Of a stretch of 64,000 nt of DNA, positions 27,171 through 35,378 are shown in pieces. The position numbers and the translations under genes are program-made. How positions within the stretch are numbered: the stretch's first letter is position 1; each line of letters begins with the position of its first letter. Below the pieces are notes generated by a model. It saw nothing but the letters and a program-made list of their open reading frames with translations, did not search any database and was not told the origin of the DNA. Location: positions 613,501-677,500 of the forward strand of contig NZ_CP104213.1 of NCBI RefSeq assembly GCF_025244745.1. Direction: 5' to 3'. The DNA is from Deinococcus rubellus. Lineage in GTDB: Bacteria > Deinococcota > Deinococci > Deinococcales > Deinococcaceae.

Positions 27171-30100
27171 TCAGGCCCCTTGCCGCCAGCTTCCGGCTTC
27201 CCAGACCTCCGTTTGAAACTGCGTCAGGATCAGTGGCAGCTCACCGCCGAAGATCACTTTGCTGAGTCGCTCGAAGCCGCCCATCTGCAAGACCACCGGA
27301 TTGGTGGGCTGATCGAGTGATTCCTGATCGACGACGCCATTGGCCTTGAGCTGTCCAGCCAGCCGTTTGAGCCACTGTTGCTGGGGCGGGGTCCAGGCAC
27401 GCGAACCCAGCAAGCGGGCCAGCGCGGCATCTACGCGGGCGTCGAAGGGCTGAGGCGTTTCGTTCTCGGCAGCGGCGCGAATAAAACCGATGATGCTGGC
27501 AGCGGCGTCCACCTGCTTCACGCTGGCGAAAGCGCGTTGCAGAGTTATTTCACTGAACCCCTCCTGGTCTAGTGCCCGTTTCAGGTCATGCAGGCTGCTG
27601 CGGGTCAGACTGCCCGGCCTGGTCAGCACCGTCAGCAGGGCGGGCACACGGTCGCGGTTGTCCTGCACATAGCGCGTGAAGCCGCTGAGGTAATCCTCAG
27701 CCCGCACACCGCCCGGATACTCCTGCACCACGGCGGTCACGTGGTCTTCGTGGTCGCTGATAAAGATCGGCTGGCCGCCCCGCGTGCGTCCACTGTCCAG
27801 AATCTCCATGACGACCTGCTGCTTGGCGATAAAGGCGGGCAGGGCGTCCGGCTCCAGTTGCCGCAGTCCGGCCAGGTACGCTTCCATGGTCTGCCCCGTC
27901 TCGCCCTCGAAGGTGTCGCGGGCAGCGGGCGTCAGTCGGTTCTTGATGCGCCCCAGCTTGGCGCTCAGCTCGTCGCGCAGCAGGGCGCGGGCCTCGCGGG
28001 TCGGCGCACTGGCAATGTCGCCCAGCAAGGTGGAAAAGGTGCGCTTGGGCTGTGTCACCACCGGCTGCATGGTGCTGAAGTCCGCGATGGCCTCGTACGC
28101 ACGCACCGCGTCGTAAATGCGGAAGGTGGTCTTGCCGATCTCGTCGCAGCGGCGCGTGGCGCGGCCCAGCATCTGCTCGAACAGAATGCGGCTCCCCACC
28201 CGCCTCAGAAAGACCAGATTGCTGATACGCGGCACGTCGATGCCGGTGGTCAGCAGGTCCACCGTCACGGCCACGGTGGGCAGCAGCTCGTTGCGGTAGC
28301 GGCGGGTCAGCTCCAGCGGACGGTCGCTGGCCCCGGTGATCTTGACCACCGCACTGTCGTCCACTTCTCCGTAGACCTCGCGGAAGGCGTCTTTTAGGAG
28401 CTGCACCACCTCGTCGGCGTGGCGGTCGGTGGCGCAGAAGATCAGGGTCTTCTCGGGGCCGTGCGGGTTGAGCTGCTGGGCCAGTTCGGCGGCCACTGCC
28501 CGGTTAAAGCCCTGCGCGATGACCTTGCGGTTAAAGTCCTGCACTTCCAGGCCAATGTCGTCGGGAGCCTGATACAGCTCGGTCGCGTCCGCGCCGGGCG
28601 TATAGGTGGCAATCTCCTCGCCGCGTTTCCAGTGAATGCCGTTTTCGCTGAGCTCGGTCTTGATCAAGATGGGCGGATCGTGGTCAATCAGGTAGCCGTC
28701 TAGCACGGCCTCACGGTAGGTGTAGGCGAAGACGGGCAGGCCAAAAATCTGGGTGGTGTGCAGGGCAGGCGTGGCGGTCAGGGCGACTTTCACAGCGTCA
28801 AAGTGTTCCAGCACCTGCCGGTACTTGCTGACGTAATCAGCCTCGCTGCGCCAGCCCAGCTCGGCCTCAGCCAACTCCTTGTCCAGGGTGTAGCCCCGGT
28901 GCGCCTCATCCACCACGATCAGGTCATAAGTGCCCACTGACGGCGGAGACTCTCCCAGCACACGCCGTACCAATCCCTGCACGGTGGCGACGTGGACGGA
29001 CGTTTCCGTATCTATGGAGCCGCCGTCGATGGCCGTGAGGTTAAATGTTTCGGCGAAGGTGCGTGTACCTTCCAAGCGGGTGGTCTTGAAGTCGTTTCCC
29101 GCCTGCTCACCCAGCGTTTCGCGGTCCACCAGAAACAGCACGCGCCGGAAGCGACCAGCTTTCAACAGCCGGTAGATCAGGGCGATGGCCGTTTTGGTCT
29201 TGCCGGTGCCAGTGGCCATCGCCAGCAGCATCTCCCGCTTGCCGCCCGCGACGGCTTGCTCGACGGCTTTGATGGCGTCTTTCTGGTATGGGCGCAACCC
29301 GACGGTGTAGTCCAGCGGCTCAGCGTCCAGAGCGCTGTCCGCCGCTTCGGTGTTCTGCTCCAGCATGGCCCAGAGTTCCGCCGGGGAATGCCAGCCGGGC
29401 AGAGGATGGGCTGGATTGACGCCGCGCCGCGTGTCCCTGAACCAGATCCCGCTCTCGGCCTGAAGCTGCGCCAGGTAAGCGCGTCCATTGGTGGCATAGA
29501 GAAAGGGAACGAAGTAAGCATTGGCGGCCTCTCCCCAGGGTCCGAAGGGCAGCGTCAGGCCGGGCATGCCAAGCCGGAAGGTGCGGCTGTAGCGGGCGGC
29601 CTGCTCCAGGCTGCCCATGACGGCCTTGTTCTTGCGTTTGGCCTCCACCACCGCGACAGGCGTCATGCCCACGAATAGAGCGTAATCGGTGGGGCCGCTG
29701 GAGGTGGGCCACTCGGCGATGGCGAGGTTGCGGCCTTTGGCCGGACGGGTCCCGTTGGCGTACGTAAGCGCCGCTGTGTCCACTTCCCACCCGGCGGCGC
29801 ACAACTGGGCGTCGATCAGTTGACGGGTCTGGGCTTCGTTCAGATCCAAGTGGTCGGCGGCGCGGCGGCCCCGCGCAATGATGGTCGCGGTGTCGCGGGG
29901 CGCGGCGGCCTGCTGCTCGGCCAATCGGCGTTCGGCTTCGGCCCGGCCTGCCTCGGCCTGGGCCAGCAGCGCTTTCAGGCCAGCCGCTTCGGCTCCCGGT
30001 TGTTGCAGCACCTGGGGTTCAAGAAAGTCGCCGCGCTGGTATGCCGGGTCGTGAAAGGTCCGCATGAGCCAGACGCCCACGATCCAGGCGAACTTCAGCA

Positions 30101-30422
30101 GTTCCAGGGCCTGCTCACGTTCGCCCGTGAAGGCGTGGTTGGCCGCGTTGCCACTGCGCCGCATCACGGTCAGGAGTTGCCAGACTTCTTTGGGCAGGAC
30201 GCCTTCCCGCTGCAACTGGGCGAGGCGGACTTGCTGACTTTCATCGGGGTCACCCAGCTGGCCTGACCGGGCGGCCACCACCTGCGAGAGCAGTTCACCA
30301 AACTGCCGGATCTTCAGCAAGGCGGTGTTGGGATCGTCAAGGTAGTATTTTTCAGCCAGGGCACCCATCAGCGCCAGCTGCGGCTCGTACGGAGCCAGGA
30401 AGCTGAAATTCCCCTCAAGCAT
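27171..30422 (-). CDS. hsdR: Type I restriction endonuclease/translocase subunit
   Basis: The 1083-residue HsdR cuts unmodified DNA after ATP-driven translocation. Residues 1-130 form a DUF4145-type N-terminal domain. An HsdR nuclease core follows, with DYALFVG then VAVVEAKRK near 257 (D...ExK). Walker A MATGTGKTKTAIALIYRLL lies near 402 and a DEAH box in VVDEAHRGY near 504. The second RecA domain has TTGIDVPRISNLVFLRRV and FEQMLGRATRR. The C-terminus is EcoEI-type. It is the first gene of the hsdR-hsdM-DUF1016-hsdS operon and appears intact. Confidence 0.94.
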   Translation of the reverse strand: MLEGNFSFLAPYEPQLALMGALAEKYYLDDPNTALLKIRQFGELLSQVVAARSGQLGDPDESQQVRLAQLQREGVLPKEVWQLLTVMRRSGNAANHAFTGEREQALELLKFAWIVGVWLMRTFHDPAYQRGDFLEPQVLQQPGAEAAGLKALLAQAEAGRAEAERRLAEQQAAAPRDTATIIARGRRAADHLDLNEAQTRQLIDAQLCAAGWEVDTAALTYANGTRPAKGRNLAIAEWPTSSGPTDYALFVGMTPVAVVEAKRKNKAVMGSLEQAARYSRTFRLGMPGLTLPFGPWGEAANAYFVPFLYATNGRAYLAQLQAESGIWFRDTRRGVNPAHPLPGWHSPAELWAMLEQNTEAADSALDAEPLDYTVGLRPYQKDAIKAVEQAVAGGKREMLLAMATGTGKTKTAIALIYRLLKAGRFRRVLFLVDRETLGEQAGNDFKTTRLEGTRTFAETFNLTAIDGGSIDTETSVHVATVQGLVRRVLGESPPSVGTYDLIVVDEAHRGYTLDKELAEAELGWRSEADYVSKYRQVLEHFDAVKVALTATPALHTTQIFGLPVFAYTYREAVLDGYLIDHDPPILIKTELSENGIHWKRGEEIATYTPGADATELYQAPDDIGLEVQDFNRKVIAQGFNRAVAAELAQQLNPHGPEKTLIFCATDRHADEVVQLLKDAFREVYGEVDDSAVVKITGASDRPLELTRRYRNELLPTVAVTVDLLTTGIDVPRISNLVFLRRVGSRILFEQMLGRATRRCDEIGKTTFRIYDAVRAYEAIADFSTMQPVVTQPKRTFSTLLGDIASAPTREARALLRDELSAKLGRIKNRLTPAARDTFEGETGQTMEAYLAGLRQLEPDALPAFIAKQQVVMEILDSGRTRGGQPIFISDHEDHVTAVVQEYPGGVRAEDYLSGFTRYVQDNRDRVPALLTVLTRPGSLTRSSLHDLKRALDQEGFSEITLQRAFASVKQVDAAASIIGFIRAAAENETPQPFDARVDAALARLLGSRAWTPPQQQWLKRLAGQLKANGVVDQESLDQPTNPVVLQMGGFERLSKVIFGGELPLILTQFQTEVWEAGSWRQGA

Positions 30423-30665
30423 GGTGGCCTGTGTCCTTCAGGCAGTAGGGCATGCTTACAAGGTAAGGGATTCGGGCTGAACAGTAAGTCACAATGATTC
30501 GCAAAAGACGGAAGTAGGCGGCTTGTCTGGCTGCTTTGATTTCTCGAAGATCACCCAGTCCTCAACCATGCGGCGTGACGAAGCCCCTGCGCTGACCATC
30601 AGAAGCAGTGCGGGGCCTTTTCCTCCGGCTCAGTGCGCTGCCTGATCTCGAGGACGGAAATATGT

Positions 30666-30863
30666 TCAGGGCCGCTTGGGCTGGATGACGATCTCCAGGT
30701 CGAGGGCTTCGAGGATGGCGGGCCAGTGACTGCGTTGATTGATCGGTGAAGTTTGCAGGGTGCGGCTCAGTGATTGCTGAGGGATGCCAAGCTGCGCGGC
30801 CAGCTCGACCATTGTCATTTCTCTTTTTGCCAATTCAACTTTGACTGTAGCTCTGGTATCCAT
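30666..30863 (-). CDS. Small HTH (Cro/CI-type) regulator
   Basis: The 65-residue product from the ATG at 30863 has a helix-turn-helix: REMTMVELAAQLGIPQQSL, then SRTLQTSPINQRSHWPAILE. An in-frame start at 30920 would add 19 residues. It lies in the same direction as the GIY-YIG gene and the HTH gene at 31202, about 100 bases downstream of the former, and may be part of the phage control region. Its target is unknown. Confidence 0.65.
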   Translation of the reverse strand: MDTRATVKVELAKREMTMVELAAQLGIPQQSLSRTLQTSPINQRSHWPAILEALDLEIVIQPKRP

Positions 30864-30965
30864 TCCCAGAGATCGCGAAAGAGGCTCCGTTGGTACGCGC
30901 TCACTCACCAGCTTGGGCAATTTGATTCGATCAATTTTGGGTCGATCCGAGAAATATGCCAGCAG

Positions 30966-31205
30966 CTAGCTACGCTGGCGCTCTGAGACTTCAAACCATT
31001 CCCCAACCACCCGACTATCAGCAAGCATCCCATGAATGAATTGCTCCATCCGGCGTGCATCGGCAGCTTCCAGAATGCCTAAAACGACAGCATCGCAGCC
31101 GAAGTCTTTGCTGACTTGCTTCGCTCTAAATTCTGGATCAATCGAGATGCCGATTTTGAGCAGGTGTGTATTTTTGTCCTCTAGGACATAAACGAACTGG
31201 CTCAT
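30966..31205 (-). CDS. Small GIY-YIG (T5orf172/MUG113-like) domain protein
   Basis: The 79-residue product reads FVYVLEDKNTHLLKIGISID, then PEFRAKQVSKDFGCDAVVLG and a closing VVGEWFEVSE. This is the compact GIY-YIG nuclease-like fold of the T5orf172 type, with the GIS form of the second motif. The family includes phage and mobile-element nucleases. The start ATG overlaps the stop of the upstream HTH gene (ATGA), so the two are co-translated. Catalytic activity is not proven by sequence. Confidence 0.72.
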   Translation of the reverse strand: MSQFVYVLEDKNTHLLKIGISIDPEFRAKQVSKDFGCDAVVLGILEAADARRMEQFIHGMLADSRVVGEWFEVSERQRS

Positions 31206-31444
31206 GCTTGCCACTCCAGAATGTTGGCGAGAGTGATCTCCTTGCTACTGATCTGCCGTAAGGCGCGAATCACGCTGTCTAGAACTTCTAGATCGGGCCG
31301 CTTTGTCGTGCCGTCGTACATCCCGCGCAAGGTGTTCATCGCCACGCCGCTTTCTTTCTGCAAGGCGTAGCGCGTGATTGAGTGCGCGTCCATCGTGTTT
31401 TTTAGCTTCCAGCTCACCATCCCATCAGTATGAAGTGTGTTCAT
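31202..31444 (-). CDS. HTH repressor-like protein beside the palindromic control region
   Basis: The 80-residue product contains a Cro/CI-type helix-turn-helix: DAHSITRYALQKESGVAMNT, then LRGMYDGTTKRPDLEVLDSV. The region directly before its start holds an 18-bp perfect inverted repeat and promoters reading both ways. This gene is therefore the best candidate for a switch repressor that controls itself and the opposite operon. GIY-YIG follows with overlapping stop and start. I chose the ATG at 31444; an upstream start at 31480 would overlap the palindrome. Confidence 0.7.
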   Translation of the reverse strand: MNTLHTDGMVSWKLKNTMDAHSITRYALQKESGVAMNTLRGMYDGTTKRPDLEVLDSVIRALRQISSKEITLANILEWQA

Positions 31445-31450
31445 AGGTTG

Positions 31451-31495
31451 GATAGTATCAGAGTATTGACAGCATAGCAATACTCTGATACTATC
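31451..31495. promoter_or_regulatory. Symmetric operator with overlapping divergent promoters
   Basis: GATAGTATCAGAGTATTG (31451-31468) is perfectly inverted at 31478-31495 with a 9-base loop. On the plus strand TTGACA (31466-31471) and TACTAT (31489-31494) are 17 bases apart. On the minus strand TTGCTA and TACTAT are also 17 apart. A dimeric repressor bound here would block both promoters. Confidence 0.8.
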
Positions 31496-31570
31496 TAGGC
31501 ATCAGAAAAGCGCCTCCTCCCGCGAAGAATGTGGCGCTTCCTGAAATCCCTGAGTTACCGGAGACCCGCT

Positions 31571-32020
31571 ATGAACGATAACACCTTCACCCCGAACACC
31601 GGCACCCGCGCACAGAGCCGGACCTTCAACGTCCTGAGCGTCACCCGCGAGTGTGGCGTCACCACAGACGTCGAGTACGCCATCATCAACCTCACCCGCA
31701 CGGACGCGGGCCTGAGCGCGCAGATCAACGGCCAGTCTGCCGAGCTTGAGCGCGCTGTGCGGCTGCTGAGGCAGGCTGAGCGGGTGTGGCTGCTCGACGA
31801 GGTGCTGCTGCCGGTGATCGGCAAGCCTGCCGCCCGCCTGCTCCACATCGAGCTGGGCCGCCTGGGGTACCGCACCAGCGCCAGCCACTACGAGGTCGCC
31901 GCTGCGGTGCTGGGTAGGGACGTGACCAGCCTGGCCACTCTGACCGTCGAGGAAGCCGTCATCACCCGCAGCTTCGCCTACGGCCAGCTCAGCCTGCCCA
32001 CGGGGACGGTGGCTGCATGA
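31571..32020 (+). CDS. Phage-type early protein of unknown function
   Basis: The 149-residue product has no domain I recognise. The C-terminal part (residues 95-149; ELGRLGYR, HYEVAAAVLGRDV, FAYGQLSLPTG) is paralogous to the 61-residue gene at 18613. The first half is Thr/Arg-rich and may form beta structure. It is the first gene of the plus-strand operon driven by the divergent promoter at 31466. CGGAG precedes the ATG. The next gene overlaps its stop by ATGA. Confidence 0.65.
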   Translation: MNDNTFTPNTGTRAQSRTFNVLSVTRECGVTTDVEYAIINLTRTDAGLSAQINGQSAELERAVRLLRQAERVWLLDEVLLPVIGKPAARLLHIELGRLGYRTSASHYEVAAAVLGRDVTSLATLTVEEAVITRSFAYGQLSLPTGTVAA

Positions 32021-32409
32021 GCGCCTACACCGTGGTGCCTGTCGAGATGACGGGCCTGGTCAAGGTGCTTCAGGCCCTGCCGGTCTCAGGCAGCAGCGAC
32101 AGCGTGAACGTGCAGATCCGCAAGCTGGCGCAGACCGAGGTGGGCCGGGAGACCGTTCGCCGCTTCGCCAACCGCGCGGCACTGCTGCTACTGGCAGGGC
32201 CGACCAAGCGGATCTGCCCCGGTGACCCGGTGGCCGCCCAGTGCCGCGCTCAGGCAGCGCAGACGTGGCAAGCCTCATTTGAAGCGGGCGTGGACGTGCA
32301 GACGGAGCTATGGCGCGAGCTGTTAGCCCACCTGCCCGAGGGGTCCAACGCCGCGCGCTACGACGAGGCCACGGAGCTGACGTGCCGGTTGATCCAAGAC
32401 GTGCGCTAA
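32017..32409 (+). CDS. Phage-type protein of unknown function
   Basis: The 130-residue product is not recognised. It looks mostly helical, with QIRKLAQTEVGRETVRRF, then ANRAALLLLAG and a second helix WQASFEAGVDVQTELWRELL. It overlaps its neighbours at both ends (ATGA before, TAATG after), so it is part of a tightly packed early operon under the 31.47 kb switch. Confidence 0.6.
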   Translation: MSAYTVVPVEMTGLVKVLQALPVSGSSDSVNVQIRKLAQTEVGRETVRRFANRAALLLLAGPTKRICPGDPVAAQCRAQAAQTWQASFEAGVDVQTELWRELLAHLPEGSNAARYDEATELTCRLIQDVR

Positions 32410-32792
32410 TGCTGCGCTTCGACCTCCCCGCTGCGCGGCTCGCGGCGACGACGACGTTAGGAAGGGGTGCGGAAACCATCCTGGGCCAGCTGGAGGCTGC
32501 CGGGTTGGTGGTGATCAAGCGCGCTGATCTGCCGAACCTCGACGCCGCCGTTCGCACGTTGCTCGACGTCGAGGACATTGTCATCACCAGCGAGTGGGAG
32601 GTGCCCTACGCCTGCGAGGTGATCCCTAACGCGAAGACGGGCGGCCGGACACTGGAACTGGTGGCGGTCGTCGATGCTGTGGCGGGTGTGCGCGAGGCGC
32701 GGCTGCTGCGCGAAGTCATGGGTGGCACCATCAACGTGGAGATCGATGAGGCCAGGGGGCTGCTGCTACGGGCCTGGAGGGAAGAAGAATGA
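32409..32792 (+). CDS. Phage-type protein of unknown function
   Basis: The 127-residue product starts at an ATG overlapping the previous stop (TAATG). It shows mixed alpha-beta patterns, for example ETILGQLEAAGLVVIKRADL and LREVMGGTINVEIDEARG. I do not recognise a family. The following DUF3846-like gene overlaps its stop. Confidence 0.6.
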   Translation: MLRFDLPAARLAATTTLGRGAETILGQLEAAGLVVIKRADLPNLDAAVRTLLDVEDIVITSEWEVPYACEVIPNAKTGGRTLELVAVVDAVAGVREARLLREVMGGTINVEIDEARGLLLRAWREEE

Positions 32793-32995
32793 AGATCATC
32801 ATCCTGCACCCGAGTGGCCAGCGCGAGGAGCGCGAGCTGCCGATCGAGTTTGATAACCACCTGGAGGCCCTGCAAGCGGCGGTGGGTGTGGACATTGAGT
32901 ATCTGAGCCCGGCCTTTTACGGGTTGCACAATTCCGAGGTGGTTACAGGCATCGGATACGTTGAGAGAAGGGAAGCGGAGGTTAGGGCAGTGGTC
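32789..32995 (+). pseudogene. N-terminal part of a split DUF3846-like gene
   Basis: The frame from ATG 32789 (ATGA overlap with the previous stop) reads KIIILHPSGQREERELPIEF, then HLEALQAAVG and EYLSPAFYG. This parallels the first ~50 residues of the intact DUF3846-like protein at 18795. After about 32940 the similarity stops; the frame continues to 33052, running antisense into the VOC gene, without family character. The C-terminal part is found at 34350-34520, after a 1.4-kb insertion. Confidence 0.6.
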
Positions 32996-33388
32996 CTAGC
33001 GGTTCTCCTGCCGCAGCGTGTACACCACCAAGTGATGGCCATCCGGATCTAGACCATCAAAGGTTCGGCCAAACCCCTGCTCCACGATGGCAGTAACTTT
33101 CACACCGAAGGAGGTCATCGCTGCGTGGACTTCGTCGAGCGCTTTTGTTTCAAAGCCCAACTCGACGTCTCCAGGACCGGTAACCTTTCCAGGCTCTTCG
33201 GTCGTGGCATCTTTCAGACTGAGCGTACAGCCGCCTGGAGTTTGCAAGATCAGCATTGCAGGTAGAGCTGAGCGTCGCTCATCCAAGATCAAGCCCAGGG
33301 TTTCTTCATAGAAGCGCCTTGCATAATCAACATCACGGACGAGCAGGTTGACATTACGTAGAAACACGGCAGGTTCACGCTGGGTCAT
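32996..33388 (-). CDS. VOC/glyoxalase-fold protein
   Basis: The 130-residue product has the paired beta-alpha-beta-beta-beta units of the vicinal oxygen chelate family: NVNLLVRDVDYARRFYEETL, then LILQTPGGCTLSLKD, VELGFETKALDEVHAAMTS and FDGLDPDGHHLVVYTL. Members bind metal and act as dioxygenases, lyases or resistance proteins. The activity here is unknown. Its ATG overlaps the stop of the AraC-type gene, so both are one transcript. The pair is inserted within phage-type genes. Confidence 0.82.
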   Translation of the reverse strand: MTQREPAVFLRNVNLLVRDVDYARRFYEETLGLILDERRSALPAMLILQTPGGCTLSLKDATTEEPGKVTGPGDVELGFETKALDEVHAAMTSFGVKVTAIVEQGFGRTFDGLDPDGHHLVVYTLRQENR

Positions 33389-34170
33389 GCATTGAGGATG
33401 ACAGAGTGAGGTGCGGGTGTCTTGAAGAATTCCGGCGAATGGATTTCACGCCACAAGGCCAGCGGCGTGCGACCAGTGAAGCGGCGCACTTCCCGAGACA
33501 AGTGGGCTTGATCAGCAAAGCCCAACTCCACTGCGAGTAGGGCGAGGAGAGGGACAGGATGCGCAAAGAGCGCCAGAAGAGTACGTTCAAAGCGGATTAA
33601 CCGCTGCAGTCCAGTGAGGCTGCACCCGAGATTTGAGCGGCAAAGACGCTGAAGAGCACGCTCAGAGGTCTGCGCCAAGTCTTCGAGTGCCGCTGATGGA
33701 ACACGGCCGGACGCAGTCAGGAGAGCGATCCCAGCCAGGGCAAGTGGGTCCGGTTTCCACGCCGCGCATGTCTCTGCAAGCCAAGTGCATGTGGTCTCCA
33801 TCGCCCCCACGGCGTCATGACTTGTCAAAGCGGCCAGCACTGAGGCTGGAACTGAAGCAGTGCCAACAGTCAAGGCAGTGACCTGCGGCAGCATCCAGGG
33901 AAAGAAGCGTAGACGAATCGCTGGGCCAGACAGCGATGGAGCGCGCTCGGGACTCCACTGAAGGCCAGGGGAAAAAACGAATGGTGCAGCATCCTGACCG
34001 ACTTGGATGACCAGATCGATGTGGGCATCAGGCCACAGTAAACGAGATCTGGAGGAGGGAGAGAGCATGACCGTCACGTCACTCAGAATGTGTTCAAGGA
34101 ACGTATCTGAACTCTTCAGGTGGATTGGAGCGGCGAACGCCTGATGTTGAGTAATCGGTACGGACGTCAT
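33385..34170 (-). CDS. AraC-family transcriptional regulator
   Basis: The 261-residue product has a variable N-terminal sensor part. Its C-terminal two-HTH AraC domain reads LTGLQRLIRFERTLLALF, then LLALLAVELGFADQAHLSRE and VRRFTGRTPLALWRE. It probably controls the overlapping VOC gene. I chose the ATG at 34170. A TACACT box lies five bases before it, close to the leaderless pattern of the backbone. This suggests the pair came from chromosomal Deinococcus-type DNA. A longer frame reaches 34221. Confidence 0.8.
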   Translation of the reverse strand: MTSVPITQHQAFAAPIHLKSSDTFLEHILSDVTVMLSPSSRSRLLWPDAHIDLVIQVGQDAAPFVFSPGLQWSPERAPSLSGPAIRLRFFPWMLPQVTALTVGTASVPASVLAALTSHDAVGAMETTCTWLAETCAAWKPDPLALAGIALLTASGRVPSAALEDLAQTSERALQRLCRSNLGCSLTGLQRLIRFERTLLALFAHPVPLLALLAVELGFADQAHLSREVRRFTGRTPLALWREIHSPEFFKTPAPHSVILNA

Positions 34171-34349
34171 AACCAAGTGTAGGCATCCTACGGAGTGGAT
34201 TAATACCACCACTCGAACCATATCCAGACCTCTCTATTTTGGGTACAAGGTCCCTTCTGGGCTGGTAGAGCGACCCTCAACTCCTCGATATCCGGTAGGG
34301 CCAGCCCAGCACGCGAGCACCGACTCAGACTTGCTGCTGGGCCTGATGA

Positions 34350-34520
34350 CCTCTGTGCCATCCACTCTCCGGACCGATCGTGCTGGTGCCGACCGATGAA
34401 GATGTGCAGGCCCGGCGGCAGGCGCAGGCACATTTCTTTGGGCGGCTGGACGCGGTGGTGCTGGGGCTGAGCAGTGAGGCAGAAGCGGGATTGGGGTTCG
34501 TGATCGACGCGCGAAGGTAA
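34350..34520 (+). pseudogene. C-terminal remnant of a DUF3846-like gene
   Basis: An open frame without a start reads GPIVLVPTDEDVQARRQAQA, then HFFGRLDAVVLGLSSEAEAG and FVIDARR before TAA. This matches the end of the protein at 18795 (FFKVLDAVALGL, EAGLGSVIDAR). It is probably the tail of the gene begun at 32789. A strong terminator follows at 34538. Confidence 0.65.
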
Positions 34521-34537
34521 TCGCTGCCGAGCACCTT

Positions 34538-34564
34538 GCCCACCTTGATCGGGTGGGCTTTTTT
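34538..34564 (+). terminator. Rho-independent terminator after the early operon
   Basis: GCCCACC pairs with GGTGGGC across a short loop and is followed by six T. Confidence 0.85.
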
Positions 34565-34641
34565 GTGTCGGGTGTACGCCTGATACTTCCCTACATGTGG
34601 TAACAAATATGTTACAATGTGGGCAGTCAGGGAGGTTGGGA

Positions 34642-34830
34642 TTGAAAGTACGAGAACTCGAAGCAATGCTGACCAAGCACGGGTGGACTGAACAGATCAG
34701 AGGAGGCACCAACCACCGGAAATGGACGAAAGAAAACGAAGAGGGATTCATCATCCTGAGCGGAAATTCCAGTCGAGAATCGGACAAAGGGCAACAGAAC
34801 GCGGTGCTCCGCAGACTCGGACTCAAATAG
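34642..34830 (+). CDS. hicA: HicA-family mRNA interferase toxin
   Basis: The 62-residue toxin has the dsRBD-like HicA fold: VRELEAMLTKHGWTEQIRGG, then TNHRKW with the catalytic His, and a C-terminal GQQNAVLRRLGLK. HicA cleaves RNA and is neutralised by HicB, the next gene. I chose the TTG at 34642 because GGAGG ends six bases upstream; a GTG-initiated frame at 34597 adds unlikely residues. AT-rich sequence before it probably holds the promoter. Confidence 0.85.
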   Translation: MKVRELEAMLTKHGWTEQIRGGTNHRKWTKENEEGFIILSGNSSRESDKGQQNAVLRRLGLK

Positions 34831-34880
34831 ACGCACCGGGGGCCCCGGCCCCCACCCCACCCCTGACAGATGGAGACACG

Positions 34881-35378
34881 ATGGACTACCTGGCACTCGT
34901 AACGAAAACGGCAGACGGCTACGCGGGCAACGTCCCTGAATTGCAGACCATTCTGGCGACGGAAGATACGCTCGACGCTCTGAAGACCACGCTGGCCGAA
35001 GCGGTAGCGCTCTACCTGCTGGACGCGCCGAACGCACCCGCCCCGGTGGCGCAGCGCCTCTCGGACCTGAGCGAGCTGGTGCAGGAGGATTACGCTGAAC
35101 TGGACGTGACCCTTCTGCGCGTGACTCCCGCGCCAGTCAACCCGGTCAGTCTCCAGGTCGCACGGGTCATCGACGAGAGCGGCCTGAGCTACCGCGAGTT
35201 GGCCAGACGGCTGGGGACTGGGCACGCGGCCCTGTTCCGGCTGGCCAACCCGTTTTACTGGGGCCACTCGCTCGCCATGCTGCGGCGGCTGGCGGAGGCG
35301 TTGGGTGCCCACCTGGACGTGAACTTGACCTCGAATGTGGGCCGCCCGGTGGCACCTGGTGAGGCGCAGGCCGTCTGA
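34881..35378 (+). CDS. hicB: HicB-family antitoxin with HTH domain
   Basis: The 165-residue antitoxin has the HicB partial RNase H-like domain (residues 1-60; YLALVTKTADGYAGNVPELQ and DTLDALKTTLAEAVALYL). A linker and a C-terminal HTH follow, with VIDESGLSYRELARRLGTGH and LFRLANP. The HTH should bind the hicAB promoter for autorepression. It starts 50 bases after hicA; a GC-rich hairpin (GGGGGCC-CCGG-type) lies in the gap and could set the toxin/antitoxin ratio. Confidence 0.85.
   Translation: MDYLALVTKTADGYAGNVPELQTILATEDTLDALKTTLAEAVALYLLDAPNAPAPVAQRLSDLSELVQEDYAELDVTLLRVTPAPVNPVSLQVARVIDESGLSYRELARRLGTGHAALFRLANPFYWGHSLAMLRRLAEALGAHLDVNLTSNVGRPVAPGEAQAV

Noticed and set aside
34200..35312. 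370-codon minus-strand frame opposite HicAB
   Set aside because: It overlaps two recognisable plus-strand genes with good ribosome sites, and its product has no family character.
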